A program made the translations under genes and the position numbers. A stretch of 64,000 bases of DNA from positions 7,068,001-7,132,000 of the forward strand of contig NZ_JACHND010000001.1 of assembly GCF_014205275.1 (NCBI RefSeq), read 5' to 3'. Numbering within the stretch: the first letter of the stretch is position 1; each line of letters begins with the position of its first letter. The stretch comes from Sphaerisporangium siamense. Its GTDB lineage: Bacteria; Actinomycetota; Actinomycetes; Streptosporangiales; Streptosporangiaceae. Positions 8,979 through 19,814 of the stretch are shown here, in pieces. The notes under the pieces are model-generated. The model was not told the DNA's origin, did not search any database, and saw only the letters and a program-made list of their open reading frames with translations.

Positions 8979-10478
8979 GTGACGACAGTGCGACTTAACG
9001 CCCTTGACTCGGGGTCGGTGGACGCCGACGCCCTCGTAGTCGGTATCAACACCTCCCCCGCGGGCCCCCGCCCCGCGCCGGGCGCGGACGGCGTCGACGC
9101 CGCGCTCTCGGGTGGCCTCGCCGCGACACTTGACGCCCTCGGCTTCACCGGCAAGGCCGGCGAGATCGCCAAGATCCCGACCTTCGGCGCGCTGCCCGCC
9201 GCCGTGGTCGTCGCGACCGGACTCGGCGAGGCTCCCGAGGGCGACGCCTACGACCTGGAGGTCCTGCGCCGCGCCGCGGGCGCCGCCGTCCGCTCGCTGG
9301 CCGGCACGCCCCGGGCCGCGCTCGCGCTGCCCGCCACGACGCCGGAGCAGGCCGAGGCCGTGGCGCTCGGCGGCCTGCTCGGCGCCTACGACTTCGTGAG
9401 GTACCGCACCGCCGAGGAGCAGAAGGCCCCGGTCGGCGAGCTCACCGTGCTGAGCGGCGCGGACGGCGGCGAGGAGGCCGTCGCCAGGGCCGCCACGCTC
9501 GCCGAGTCCGTCGCGCTGGTCCGCGACCTGGTCAACACCCCGCCGTCCGACCTCCCGCCGGTCCGCTTCGCCGAGATCGCCGAGGAGAGCGCCGCGAAGG
9601 TGGGCCTCTCGGTGGAGGTGCTGGACGAGAACGCGCTCAAGGAGGGCGGCTACGGCGGCATCGTCGGCGTCGGCCAGGGCTCGGTCAACCCGCCCCGCCT
9701 GGTGCGCCTCGGCTACACCCACCCCGAGGCCGCCACGACCCTCGCCTTCATCGGCAAGGGCATCACCTTCGACTCCGGCGGCCTGTCGCTCAAGCCGTCC
9801 GCCTCCATGGCGTGGATGAAGTCGGACATGGGCGGCGCGGGCGCGGTGCTCGGCGCGCTGCTGGCCGTCGCCAAGCTCGGCCTGCGCGTCAACGTCGTCG
9901 GCTACCTGTGCCTGGCCGAGAACATGCCGAGCGGCAGCGCCCAGCGCCCCTCCGACGTCCTCACCACCTACTCGGGCAGGACCGTCGAGGTGCTCGACAC
10001 CGATGCCGAGGGCCGCCTCGTGCTCGTGGACGGCATCGCCCGCGCCGGCGAGGACTCCCCCGACATCATCGTCGACGTCGCCACGCTCACCGGCGGGCAG
10101 ATCGTCGCGCTCGGCTGGCGCACCTCCGGCGTCATGGCCTCCGACGACGAGCTGCGCGAGCAGGTCGTCGAGGTGGCCGTCGGCCAGGGCGAGGCCGCCT
10201 GGGGCATGCCCCTGCCCGAGGAGCTGCGCAAGGGCCTGGACTCCCCGATCGCCGACATCGCCAACCTCAACCCCGAGCGCTCGGGCAGCATGCTCGCCGC
10301 GGGCATCTTCCTGCGCGAGTTCGTGCCCGACGGCGTTCGCTGGGCGCACATCGACATCGCCGGGCCCGCCTTCAACAAGGAGGCCCCCTACGGCTACGTC
10401 CCCAAGGGCGGCACGGGATACGTCACCCGCACCCTCGTCGCGCTGGCCGAACGCCACCAGGCCTCCCGCGGGGCATGA
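8979..10478 (+). CDS. pepA: Leucyl aminopeptidase (M17)
   Basis: Cytosolic dizinc aminopeptidase that removes N-terminal residues in peptide turnover. The catalytic C-terminal domain shows the family signature DTDAEGRLVLVDG and the metal/substrate block FIGKGITFDSGGLSLKP followed by MKSDMGGAGAVLG. The N-terminal half is the usual poorly conserved regulatory domain. At 499 residues it is of normal length. I chose the GTG at 8979 (VTTVRLNALDSG) over an ATG at 8943 because a -10 box lies between them and homologues begin there. The gene is monocistronic and followed by a hairpin. lpdA starts 155 bp downstream. Confidence 0.93.
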   Translation: MTTVRLNALDSGSVDADALVVGINTSPAGPRPAPGADGVDAALSGGLAATLDALGFTGKAGEIAKIPTFGALPAAVVVATGLGEAPEGDAYDLEVLRRAAGAAVRSLAGTPRAALALPATTPEQAEAVALGGLLGAYDFVRYRTAEEQKAPVGELTVLSGADGGEEAVARAATLAESVALVRDLVNTPPSDLPPVRFAEIAEESAAKVGLSVEVLDENALKEGGYGGIVGVGQGSVNPPRLVRLGYTHPEAATTLAFIGKGITFDSGGLSLKPSASMAWMKSDMGGAGAVLGALLAVAKLGLRVNVVGYLCLAENMPSGSAQRPSDVLTTYSGRTVEVLDTDAEGRLVLVDGIARAGEDSPDIIVDVATLTGGQIVALGWRTSGVMASDDELREQVVEVAVGQGEAAWGMPLPEELRKGLDSPIADIANLNPERSGSMLAAGIFLREFVPDGVRWAHIDIAGPAFNKEAPYGYVPKGGTGYVTRTLVALAERHQASRGA

Positions 10479-10483
10479 TGAAC

Positions 10484-10520
10484 GCGTGACGCCGCCGCCG
10501 ACGAGGCCGGCGCGTCACGC
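10484..10520 (+). terminator. Hairpin after pepA
   Basis: GCGTGACGC (10484-10492) pairs with GCGTCACGC (10512-10520); 9-bp perfect stem, 19-nt loop, no U-tract, as is common in high-GC terminators. Confidence 0.5.
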
Positions 10521-10633
10521 ACACGCGGGACAAGTGAAAAGATGCTGTTGGGCAGGCATGGCGCGCCGCCGTCGTAGATCACGGGCGGCGACGCCGGCCG
10601 TGAGAGCCCACCGATCCGACAAGGAGCTTTCCA

Positions 10634-12013
10634 GTGGCTGATGGCACCGGCCCCTTCGACATCGTTGTCCTGGGCGGCGGTAGCGGCGGGTACGCCTGCG
10701 CCCTGCGGGCGGCCGAGCTCGGCAAGTCCGTCGCGCTGATCGAGAAGGACAAGATCGGCGGCACGTGCCTGCACCGGGGGTGCATCCCCACCAAGGCGCT
10801 GCTGCACGCGGCGGAGGTCGCCGACGAGACCCGCGAGGCCACGACCGTGGGCGTCAAGGCGAGGTTCGAGGGCATCGACATGCCCGGCGTCCACGCCTTC
10901 AAGGACAAGATCGTCAACCGCGCCTGGAAGGGCGTGCAGGGTCTGCTGAAGAGCCGCGGCGTCACGCTCATCGAGGGCGCCGGCAAACTCGCGGGCCCCG
11001 GCCGCGTCCTCGTGGGCGACCAGGCCGTCGAGGGCCGCGCCGTCGTGCTGGCCACCGGCTCGGCGCCGCGGTCGCTGCCCGGCCTGGACATCGACGGCGA
11101 GCGGGTCATCACCAGCGACCACGCCCTCAAGCTGGACCGCGTCCCCGCGTCGGTGATCGTGCTCGGCGGCGGCGTGATCGGCGTCGAGTTCGCCTCCGTC
11201 TGGCGCTCGTTCGGCGCCGAGGTCACGATCGTCGAGGCCCTGCCCCACCTGCTCCCGCTGGAGGAGGAGTCCAGCTCCAAGCTCCTGGAGCGCGCCTTCC
11301 GCCGCCGGGGCATCAAGTACGAGCTCGGCACCCGCTTCGAGAGCGTCAAGAGCAACGACACCGGCGTGATCGTCACCCTGGAGGGCGGCAAGACCCTGGA
11401 GGCCGAGCTGCTGCTCGTGGCGGTCGGCCGCGGCGCGGTCTCGGCCGACCTCGGCTACGAGGAGTCCGGCGTCGCGATCGAGCGCGGCACCGTCGTCGTC
11501 GACGAGTTCTGCCGCACCAGCGTCCCGGGCGTCTACGCCGTCGGCGACCTGATCCCGACCCTCCAGCTCGCGCACGCGGGCTTCGCCGAGGGCATCCTGG
11601 TCGCCGAGCACATCGCCGGCCTCGACCCGGTGCCGATCGACTACGCGGGCGTGCCCCGCATCACCTACTCCGACCCCGAGGTGGCCTCGGTCGGCATCAC
11701 GTCGGCCGTCGCCAGGGAACGGGGCTACGAGATCACGGAACTCGTCTACGACCTGGGCGGCAACCCCAAGAGCCAGATCATCGGCACGCAGGGCGCCGTC
11801 AAGATCGTTTCCCAGAAGGACGGCCCGGTGCTCGGTGTCCACATGGTGGGCAAACGCATGGGCGAGCTCGTCACCGAGGGGCAGTTGATCTACAACTGGG
11901 AGGCGTTGCCCTCCGAGGTGGCCCAGCTCATCCACGCGCACCCGACCCAGTCCGAGGCTGTCGGCGAGGCGATGCTCGCCCTGGCCGGCAAGCCCCTTCA
12001 CGTACACAACTAA
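10634..12013 (+). CDS. lpdA: Dihydrolipoyl dehydrogenase (E3)
   Basis: FAD enzyme that reoxidises dihydrolipoyl groups of 2-oxoacid dehydrogenase E2 proteins and passes electrons to NAD. The dinucleotide-binding motif GGGSGG is at residues 14-19; the redox disulfide is C45/C50 in GGTCLHRGC; the second nucleotide site is [13 protein letters not shown]; the catalytic His-Glu pair is H436 and E441 in HAHPTQSE. Length of 459 is standard. The GTG start at 10634 has a good AAGGAGC site. It lies 34 bp upstream of the E2 gene, so E3 and E2 are probably one operon. Confidence 0.96.
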   Translation: MADGTGPFDIVVLGGGSGGYACALRAAELGKSVALIEKDKIGGTCLHRGCIPTKALLHAAEVADETREATTVGVKARFEGIDMPGVHAFKDKIVNRAWKGVQGLLKSRGVTLIEGAGKLAGPGRVLVGDQAVEGRAVVLATGSAPRSLPGLDIDGERVITSDHALKLDRVPASVIVLGGGVIGVEFASVWRSFGAEVTIVEALPHLLPLEEESSSKLLERAFRRRGIKYELGTRFESVKSNDTGVIVTLEGGKTLEAELLLVAVGRGAVSADLGYEESGVAIERGTVVVDEFCRTSVPGVYAVGDLIPTLQLAHAGFAEGILVAEHIAGLDPVPIDYAGVPRITYSDPEVASVGITSAVARERGYEITELVYDLGGNPKSQIIGTQGAVKIVSQKDGPVLGVHMVGKRMGELVTEGQLIYNWEALPSEVAQLIHAHPTQSEAVGEAMLALAGKPLHVHN

Positions 12014-12047
12014 GCCCTCACAGGAAACGCGAGAGAAGACAGACACC

Positions 12048-13520
<1,473 letters not shown>

Positions 13521-13527
13521 CCCGTCC

Positions 13528-13563
13528 GCCGCGGGTCCCCGGCCATGCCACGGGGCCCGCGGC
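13528..13563 (+). terminator. Terminator hairpin after the lpdA-E2 operon
   Basis: GCCGCGGG-T-CCCC pairs with GGGGCCCGCGGC: 12 base pairs with a one-base bulge, 11-nt loop, followed by CCTTTCC. Confidence 0.6.
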
Positions 13564-13611
13564 GCCTTTCCTGACACGGCCACGCTCCCCCTTCGCCAGG
13601 GGACGCCGACA

Positions 13612-13617
13612 TAGGCT
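13612..13617 (+). promoter_or_regulatory. -10 box, leaderless promoter of the SDR gene
   Basis: TAGGCT, six bases before the ATG at 13624. Confidence 0.55.
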
Positions 13618-13623
13618 GGCCGC

Positions 13624-14571
13624 ATGTCAGTCGTGATCACCGGCTCGTCCGGCCTTCTCGGATCGGCCCTCGTCCGTGCCCTGCGCGACGAGGGCCGTTC
13701 CGTCGTCAGGCTCGTGCGCCGCGCGCCCACGGCCCCCGGCGAGGCGTTCTGGAACCCGGGCGAGGGCGTCCTGGACCCGGCGGTGCTGGAAGGCGCCGAG
13801 GCGGTCGTGCATCTGGCGGGCGCCGGGGTGGCCGACCGGCGGTGGACTCCCGGCTACCGGCGTGAGCTGGTCGAGAGCCGGGTCGCCGGCACCCGCGCGC
13901 TCGCCACCGCGATCGCCTCCCTGGACCTCCCGCCGGCCGTCCTGCTGTCCGGATCGGCCATCGGCGTGTACGGCGACACCGGCGACCATCCGGTGGACGA
14001 GTCCGCCGAGCCCCGGGCGCGCCCGGGGTCGCGGCCCCGCGCGATCGGCGAGCCGGGCGAGGGGCCCACGGGCCAGTGGCTGGCCGCGCTGGTGCGGGCC
14101 TGGGAGGCCGAGACGGCCCCGGCGGAGGAGGCCGGGGTGCGGGTCGTCCACCTGCGCACCGGGCACGTCCTGACGCGCGAGGGCGGCTTCCTCGGCAAGA
14201 TGCTCCCGATCTTCCGTGCCGGGCTCGGCGCGCCCCTCGGCTCCGGGCGCCAGTACACCTCGTGGATCTCCATGCCGGACTGGACCGGCGCGGTGCTGCA
14301 CCTGATGGCCGAGCCCGCGGTCTCCGGGCCGGTCAACCTGACCGCCCCCGCCCCGGTCACCAACGCCGAGTTCACCCGGGCGCTGGGCCGCGCGCTGCGG
14401 CGCCCCACCCTGCCGGTCCCGGTGCCGGCGCTCGCGCTGCGGGCCGCGCTCGGCGGCCTGGCGGACGAAGGCGTGCTGATCGGCCAGCGTGTGATGCCCC
14501 GCCGCCTGCTGGAGATGGGGTACCGGTTCCTGCATCCTCGTCTCGACACGGCATTGGCGGCCATACTCTAG
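13624..14571 (+). CDS. TIGR01777 family SDR epimerase
   Basis: A 315-residue extended short-chain dehydrogenase/reductase of the TIGR01777 (YfcH/SDR39U1) family. The Rossmann glycine motif GSSGLLG is at residues 6-12; NAD(P)-side residues and the family block SGSAIGVYGDTGDHPVDE follow near 110; the C-terminal DUF1731 region ends LLEMGYRFLHPRLDTAL. The physiological substrate of this family is not known. Segment 133-150, rich in Pro/Arg/Gly between the DES motif and GPTGQWLAALVRAWE, is longer than usual and looks like an insertion. It is transcribed from its own leaderless promoter and stands between the E2 gene and the S51 peptidase. Confidence 0.87.
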   Translation: MSVVITGSSGLLGSALVRALRDEGRSVVRLVRRAPTAPGEAFWNPGEGVLDPAVLEGAEAVVHLAGAGVADRRWTPGYRRELVESRVAGTRALATAIASLDLPPAVLLSGSAIGVYGDTGDHPVDESAEPRARPGSRPRAIGEPGEGPTGQWLAALVRAWEAETAPAEEAGVRVVHLRTGHVLTREGGFLGKMLPIFRAGLGAPLGSGRQYTSWISMPDWTGAVLHLMAEPAVSGPVNLTAPAPVTNAEFTRALGRALRRPTLPVPVPALALRAALGGLADEGVLIGQRVMPRRLLEMGYRFLHPRLDTALAAIL

Positions 14572-14667
14572 GGTGCCGTTCCGGTTGAATGGGAGAGGAA
14601 GCCCCGGCTCGGCCCCGCGGCCTTCGGTGCGAGGCTGCCCGCCCCCCGAAAGGCTGCAGGAGACGAC

Positions 14668-15405
14668 ATGAGCAGGCTCGGCCAGTCCCACATCCTCGCC
14701 ATCGGCGGTGGTTCGTTCCGTGCCACCGACCGGTACGGGTTCATCCAGGCCTCGGCCCTGCTCCGCTACGCGCTCGACCTGAGCGGCCAGGACCGTCCCA
14801 GGCTGGGCCTGCTCGCCACGGCCACCGGCGACGACGCCGACTGGCTGCTGAAGATGTACGGCGCGTTCCGCGAATGGGACGTCGAGGTGAGCCATCTCAC
14901 GGTGTTCCCCATGCCGAACGTCGACAGCCCCAAGGACTGGGTGCTGGAGCAGGACGTCATCTACGTCAGCGGGGGCAGCGTCGCCAACCTCGCCGCCCTG
15001 TGGCGGCTGCACGGCCTGGACGAGGCGTTCGAGGAGGCCTGGCGGGCGGGCGTGGTGCTGTCGGGGCAGAGCGCCGGCGCGCTGTGCTGGCACGTCGGCG
15101 GCAACACCGACTCCTTCGGCCCGGTGCTGCGCCCGTGGGCCGAGGGCCTCGGCCTCCTGCCCTACTCCTGCGGCGTCCACTACAACTCCGATCCGCAGCG
15201 GCGCGCCCTGCTGCACGAGTCGATCGCCTCGGGCGAGCTGCCGCCCGGGTACGCCGCGGACGAGGGCGTCGCCCTGCACTACGTGGGCCGCGAGTTCATC
15301 CAGGCGGTCACCGTCGACCCCCGGGGGTACGCCTACAAGATCGAACGGGGCGACGACGGCGACGTGAAGGAGTTCAGGATCGAACCCCGCCTTCTCACCA
15401 CATGA
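14668..15405 (+). CDS. Peptidase S51 family (peptidase E-like)
   Basis: A 245-residue protein of the S51 class I glutamine-amidotransferase-like fold. The nucleophile Ser135 sits in the elbow LSGQSAGALCW (residues 131-141), preceded by the glycine-rich DVIYVSGGSVANL. Peptidase E cleaves N-terminal Asp-Xaa dipeptides; some relatives are cyanophycinases, so the exact substrate is uncertain. It is cytosolic with no signal peptide. An AGGAGA ribosome site precedes the ATG at 14668. lipB begins 20 bp downstream but has its own -10 box overlapping the end of this region. Confidence 0.85.
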   Translation: MSRLGQSHILAIGGGSFRATDRYGFIQASALLRYALDLSGQDRPRLGLLATATGDDADWLLKMYGAFREWDVEVSHLTVFPMPNVDSPKDWVLEQDVIYVSGGSVANLAALWRLHGLDEAFEEAWRAGVVLSGQSAGALCWHVGGNTDSFGPVLRPWAEGLGLLPYSCGVHYNSDPQRRALLHESIASGELPPGYAADEGVALHYVGREFIQAVTVDPRGYAYKIERGDDGDVKEFRIEPRLLTT

Positions 15406-15413
15406 GCGCACGT

Positions 15414-15419
15414 TAGGCT
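15414..15419 (+). promoter_or_regulatory. -10 box, leaderless promoter of lipB
   Basis: TAGGCT, six bases before the GTG at 15426. Confidence 0.55.
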
Positions 15420-15425
15420 GACCGC

Positions 15426-16160
15426 GTGAGCGAGCGTGCCAACCATCGGACTCCCCCTGACGACACGGCCGGCAGGGCCGGCAGGCTCGCGCTGGTCCGC
15501 CTGGGGGTCGACGTCCCGTACGAGCAGGCGTGGGAGCTCCAGCGGGCGGTGCACGCCCGCCGGGCCGCCGAGGCCCTCCCCGACACCTGCCTGCTGCTGG
15601 AGCACGCCCCCGTCTACACGGCGGGCACGCGCACCAGCCCCGACGAGCGTCCCGCCGACGGCACCCCGGTCGTCGACGTCGACCGCGGCGGCAAGGTCAC
15701 CTGGCACGGCCCCGGGCAGCTCGTCGCCTACCCGATCGTCCGGCTCGCCGGCGCCCGCGAGGTCACCACGTTCATCCGGCTCCTGGAGGATTCGCTGATC
15801 AGCGTCTGCGCCGACTTCGGCGTGACCGCGCGGCGCGTCGCGGGCCGGGGCGGGGTGTGGGTGCCGGGCGACCCGGCGCTCGGCGTCCCCGACCGTGCGA
15901 TCGGCGCGATCGGCATCCGGGTCTCCCGGGGCGTCACCATGCACGGCTACGCGCTCAACTGCGCCAACGACCCGTCCTGGTTCGACCGCATCGTCCCGTG
16001 CGGCATCCGGGGCGCGGGCGTGACGTCCCTGTCGGCCGAGACCGGCCGCCGCGTCACCGTGGACGAGGTCCTCCCCTTCGCCGAGAAGCGCCTGGCCGAG
16101 GCCCTCGGCGCCGAGGGCCTCGACGTCCAGGAGGAGGACCTGCTGTCGGGCCGGTTCTGA
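15426..16160 (+). CDS. lipB: Octanoyl-ACP:protein N-octanoyltransferase
   Basis: LipB transfers octanoate from acyl carrier protein to the lipoyl-domain lysine of E2 and H proteins, the first step of lipoate assembly. The family motif [12 protein letters not shown] is at residues 87-98, and the catalytic cysteine is C192 in [14 protein letters not shown]. The Lys of the dyad is not singled out here, but the surrounding [18 protein letters not shown] block is intact. At 244 residues it is of normal length. lipA follows 87 bp downstream from a second leaderless promoter, so the two can be transcribed separately. Confidence 0.94.
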   Translation: MSERANHRTPPDDTAGRAGRLALVRLGVDVPYEQAWELQRAVHARRAAEALPDTCLLLEHAPVYTAGTRTSPDERPADGTPVVDVDRGGKVTWHGPGQLVAYPIVRLAGAREVTTFIRLLEDSLISVCADFGVTARRVAGRGGVWVPGDPALGVPDRAIGAIGIRVSRGVTMHGYALNCANDPSWFDRIVPCGIRGAGVTSLSAETGRRVTVDEVLPFAEKRLAEALGAEGLDVQEEDLLSGRF

Positions 16161-16234
16161 CCCCCGCCGGCCCCCTCTTCGGCCCCCTCCCGGGCACTGC
16201 CGGCACCCGGTCGGGGTACGCGCCGGCGGAGACG

Positions 16235-16240
16235 TAAGCT
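16235..16240 (+). promoter_or_regulatory. -10 box, leaderless promoter of lipA
   Basis: TAAGCT, seven bases before the GTG at 16248. Confidence 0.5.
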
Positions 16241-16247
16241 GGATCGC

Positions 16248-17177
16248 GTGACCGTTGCTCCTGAAGGCCGAAAGCTCCTCCGCCTGGAGGTGCGCAACAG
16301 CCAGACCCCTATCGAGCGCAAGCCCCCGTGGATCAAGACCCGGCTCAGGAACGGGCCGAACTTCAACGAGATCAAGAACCTCGTGAAGGACCAGGGTCTC
16401 CATACGGTCTGCCAGGAGGCCGGCTGCCCGAACATCTCCGAGTGCTGGGAGGACCGCGAGGCCACCTTCCTCATCGGCGGCGACCAGTGCACGCGGCGCT
16501 GCGACTTCTGCCAGATCGACACCGGCAAGCCCAAGGAGTACGACAAGGACGAGCCGCGTCGCGTGGCCGAGTCCGTCGTCCAGATGGGCCTGCGCTACGC
16601 CACCGTGACCGGCGTCGCCCGTGACGACCTGCCCGACGGCGGCGCGTGGCTGTACGCCGAGACCGCCAGGCAGATCCACGCCCAGGTCCCCGGCTGCGGC
16701 GTCGAGCTGCTCGTGCCCGACTTCAACGGGCACCGCGACCAGCTCGACGAGGTCTTCTCCAGCCGCCCGGAGGTCTTCGCGCACAACATCGAGACCGTGC
16801 CGCGCATCTTCAAGCGCATCCGCCCGGCCTTCCGCTACGAGCGCTCCCTCGGCGTCATCACCACCGCGCACGAGGCCGGGCTCGTCACCAAGTCCAACCT
16901 GATCCTCGGCATGGGCGAGGAGCGCGACGAGGTCGTCCAGGCCATGCGCGACCTGCACGAGGCCGGGTGCGACCTGCTGACGATCACCCAGTACCTGCGG
17001 CCGACGCCGCGGCACCACCCGGTGGACCGCTGGGTCAAGCCGCAGGAGTTCGCCGAGCTGCAGCAGGAGGCCGAGGCCATCGGCTTCGCCGGGGTCATGT
17101 CGGGCCCGCTGGTCCGCTCGTCCTACCGCGCCGGCCGTCTCTACCGGCAGGCCGTGGAGGCCCGGCAGACCGCCTGA
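16248..17177 (+). CDS. lipA: Lipoyl synthase (radical SAM)
   Basis: LipA inserts two sulfurs into protein-bound octanoate to make the lipoyl group. Both iron-sulfur sites are visible: the auxiliary, sulfur-donating cluster uses C55, C60 and C66 ([12 protein letters not shown]) and the radical SAM cluster uses C81, C85 and C88 (CTRRCDFC). The C-terminal segment [12 protein letters not shown] provides the serine ligand typical of the family. Length of 309 is normal. It follows lipB, completing the pathway that modifies the E2 encoded at 12048-13520. Confidence 0.96.
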   Translation: MTVAPEGRKLLRLEVRNSQTPIERKPPWIKTRLRNGPNFNEIKNLVKDQGLHTVCQEAGCPNISECWEDREATFLIGGDQCTRRCDFCQIDTGKPKEYDKDEPRRVAESVVQMGLRYATVTGVARDDLPDGGAWLYAETARQIHAQVPGCGVELLVPDFNGHRDQLDEVFSSRPEVFAHNIETVPRIFKRIRPAFRYERSLGVITTAHEAGLVTKSNLILGMGEERDEVVQAMRDLHEAGCDLLTITQYLRPTPRHHPVDRWVKPQEFAELQQEAEAIGFAGVMSGPLVRSSYRAGRLYRQAVEARQTA

Positions 17178-17256
17178 GCGGTCCCGCCGCGGCGCCCGGC
17201 CGGGCGTGGCATGATCGGCCTGTTCGGTCGGCTGATCCGCCTCCCCCTGGAGCGTC

Positions 17257-19758
17257 GTGGACATCGAGGAACTGATCCGCGGGCTGGGCCTTCGCGAGAA
17301 GGTCCGCCTGCTGACCGGCGCCGGCATGTGGTCGCTGCCCGCCCTGCCCGCCGCCGGCCTGCGCGGGCTGGTGGTGAGCGACGGCCCGGCGGGCGTGCGG
17401 GGCGGGCCCTGGCCGGCCGCCGACCCGTCGATCGCCCTGCCGTGCCCCACCGCCCTCGCCGCCACCTGGGACGTCGCCCTGGTGCGGCGGGCGGGGCTGC
17501 TGCTGGGCCGGGAGGCCCGCCGCAAGGGCGTCCACGTCCTGCTCGCGCCCCGGCTGAACATCCAGCGCGGCCCGCTGGCCGGCCGCCACTTCGCGTGCTT
17601 CTCCGAAGACCCTCTGCTGACCGGCGAGATCGGCGCGGCCTACGTCGAGGGCGTGCAGCGGTGCGGGGTGGCCGCGGCGCCCGGCCACTTCGTGGCGGGC
17701 GACTCCGAGACCGGGCGGTTCACGGCCGACGTCGTGGTGGACGAGGCGGCGCTGCGCGAGGTGTACCTGGCGCCGTTCGAGCGGGTGGCGCGGGCGGGCG
17801 CGTGGGCCGTGACGGCCGCGGGCAACGCCGTGGACGGCACCACGATGACCGAGCACGCCGGGCTGCTGCGCGGGGTGCTGAAGGACGAGTGGGGCTTCGA
17901 CGGGGTGGTGCTCGCGGACCGGGGCGCCGTCCGCTCGACCGAGGCGGCCGCGCTCGCCGGGCTGGACGTCGTGCTGCCCGGCCCCGGCGGGCCGTGGGGC
18001 GAGCGGCTGGAGGAGGCGGTCCGCGCCGGGCGGGTCCCCGAGCACGGCGTGGACGACAAGGCGCGCCGCGTGCTGCGCCTGGCGGCACGCACGGGCGCCC
18101 TGGCCGACGCCACGCCCGGTGCCGCCGTGAGCGGTGTCGTGGGCGCTGTCGTGGCCGCCGCGAAGGGCCCGGTGTCCGCCACCGTGAACGGTCCTGTCGC
18201 AGGCCCCGTTGACGGCCCGATCGACGGTCCCGTTGACGGCCCCATTGACGGCAGGACGCTGGCGCGCGAGGTGGCGGCGCGGTCGTTCACGCTGCTGCGG
18301 AACGAGGGCGGGCTGCTGCCGCTGGGCGGCATCCGCAGCGTGGCGCTGATCGGCGCCGCGGCGGCCGAGCCGAGGATCATGGGAGGCGGCGCCGCGCGGG
18401 TCTTGCCCGAGCGGGTGGTCTCCCCGCTGGAGGGCCTGCGCCGCCGGGAGGGGCTGGACGTGCGGCACGCCGTGGGCACCGACCCCCGGGTGCGCCTGGC
18501 CCCGCTCGCCACGCCGAGCCTGGCGGTGTTCCAGGACGCCGGAGGCGCGACGCTGGCCGAGTGCCCGCTCCCCACGGCCGAGGCCCGCTGGATCGGCGAG
18601 CTTCCCGCCGGCCTGGACGCCGCGCGCCTGGCGGCCGCCGAGCTGCGCGCGTCCTTCACGCCCACCGCCGGGGGCCCGCACCAGTTCTCGATCTCCGGCG
18701 CGGGCGCGTTCACGCTGGCCGTGGACGGCCACACGGTGCTGGACGAGACCATCGTCGCCGCGCCGGGCGACGACCCGGCCTCGGCCCTGCTGTCGCCGCC
18801 CGAGCGCAGAATCGTCGTCGAGCTGGAGGCGGGCGTCCCGGTCGCGCTGGCCGTGCGGCACGCCACCGCGGCGCCGGACGGCGTGGGCTTCGTCGCGTTC
18901 GGCCTCGGTCACGGCGCGCCCGCCCCCGACGACGAGGCCCTGATCGCCGAGGCCGCGGGCATCGCCGCGGGCGCCGACGTCGCCGTGGTGGTCGTCGGCA
19001 CGACCGAGGAGGCCGAGGGCGAGGGCTTCGACCGGGCGGGGCTGGCGCTGCCCGGCCGTCAGGACGAGCTGGTGGCGCGGGTGGCCGCCGCCAACCCGCG
19101 CACGATCGCCGTCGTGAACGCCGGGGCCCCGGTCGAGATGCCGTGGCTGGAGCGGGTCGCCGCGGTGCTGCTGGTGTGGTTCCCCGGACAGGAGTTCGGG
19201 GACGCCCTGGCGGACGTCCTGTTCGGCGACGCCGAGCCGGGCGGGCGGCTGCCCACCACCTGGCCGGCGCGCCTGGCGGACGCCCCCGTCCCGGCCGTCG
19301 CCCCCGTGGAGGGGAAGCTGCGCTACGAGGAGGGGACGCTGGTCGGCCACCGCGCCTGGGCGGCCTCCGGCCGGGCCCCGGCCTTCTGGTTCGGGCACGG
19401 GCTCGGCTACACGAGCTGGTCCTACGACGCCCTGGCCGCCCAGCCGACGGCGGACGGCGGCGCGTCGGTGACGGTGGCGGTGCGCAACACCGGCGGGCGC
19501 GCGGGCCGCGAGGTCGTGCAGGTCTACGTCACGCCGCCCGCGGAACCGGACGGCGGTCCGCCGCCGCGGCTGGCGGGGTTCGCGGTCGCCGAGGCCGAAC
19601 CCGGCACGACCGTCCTGGTGACGATCCCCCTGCCCGGGCGCGCCTTCCAGGAGTGGGCCGGGGCCGGATGGCGGGCCGTGCCGGGCCGCCATCTGGTGCG
19701 CGCGGGACGGTCGGCGGCCGACCTTCCTCTTTCCACGGCCCTCACCGTCGCCGGCTGA
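17257..19758 (+). CDS. GH3 family glycosidase with PA14 insert, divergent active site
   Basis: An 833-residue beta-glucosidase-type protein: GH3 N-terminal barrel (about 1-270), a linker with GPVDG repeats (about 309-333), GH3 C-terminal domain interrupted by a PA14 domain (about 448-535), and a C-terminal Fn3-like domain (about 735-820). No signal peptide, so it is cytosolic. The segment RGPLAGRHFACFSEDPLL and the acid/base region EGEGFDR are preserved and the nucleophile Asp is kept near residue 221. However, the usual KHF, AYN and SDW motifs read GHF, AGN and ADR, so the sugar-binding subsite is altered. Substrate is unknown and activity may be reduced or changed. The GTG start at 17257 follows a CTGGAGC site. 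Confidence 0.85.
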   Translation: MDIEELIRGLGLREKVRLLTGAGMWSLPALPAAGLRGLVVSDGPAGVRGGPWPAADPSIALPCPTALAATWDVALVRRAGLLLGREARRKGVHVLLAPRLNIQRGPLAGRHFACFSEDPLLTGEIGAAYVEGVQRCGVAAAPGHFVAGDSETGRFTADVVVDEAALREVYLAPFERVARAGAWAVTAAGNAVDGTTMTEHAGLLRGVLKDEWGFDGVVLADRGAVRSTEAAALAGLDVVLPGPGGPWGERLEEAVRAGRVPEHGVDDKARRVLRLAARTGALADATPGAAVSGVVGAVVAAAKGPVSATVNGPVAGPVDGPIDGPVDGPIDGRTLAREVAARSFTLLRNEGGLLPLGGIRSVALIGAAAAEPRIMGGGAARVLPERVVSPLEGLRRREGLDVRHAVGTDPRVRLAPLATPSLAVFQDAGGATLAECPLPTAEARWIGELPAGLDAARLAAAELRASFTPTAGGPHQFSISGAGAFTLAVDGHTVLDETIVAAPGDDPASALLSPPERRIVVELEAGVPVALAVRHATAAPDGVGFVAFGLGHGAPAPDDEALIAEAAGIAAGADVAVVVVGTTEEAEGEGFDRAGLALPGRQDELVARVAAANPRTIAVVNAGAPVEMPWLERVAAVLLVWFPGQEFGDALADVLFGDAEPGGRLPTTWPARLADAPVPAVAPVEGKLRYEEGTLVGHRAWAASGRAPAFWFGHGLGYTSWSYDALAAQPTADGGASVTVAVRNTGGRAGREVVQVYVTPPAEPDGGPPPRLAGFAVAEAEPGTTVLVTIPLPGRAFQEWAGAGWRAVPGRHLVRAGRSAADLPLSTALTVAG
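18202..18249 (+). repeat. 24-bp tandem repeat encoding GPVDGPID
   Basis: Two adjacent 24-bp copies, in frame in the GH3 gene, forming a flexible linker; a degenerate GPV unit precedes them. Confidence 0.75.
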
Positions 19759-19802
19759 GCCCGGCGCAGGGCGGCGTTTTCCTTTCTTCAGCTCCGCATT
19801 TG

Positions 19803-19808
19803 TATCCT
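19803..19808 (+). promoter_or_regulatory. -10 box, leaderless promoter of the DUF4191 gene
   Basis: TATCCT, six bases before the ATG at 19815. Confidence 0.5.
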
Positions 19809-19814
19809 TTACCC

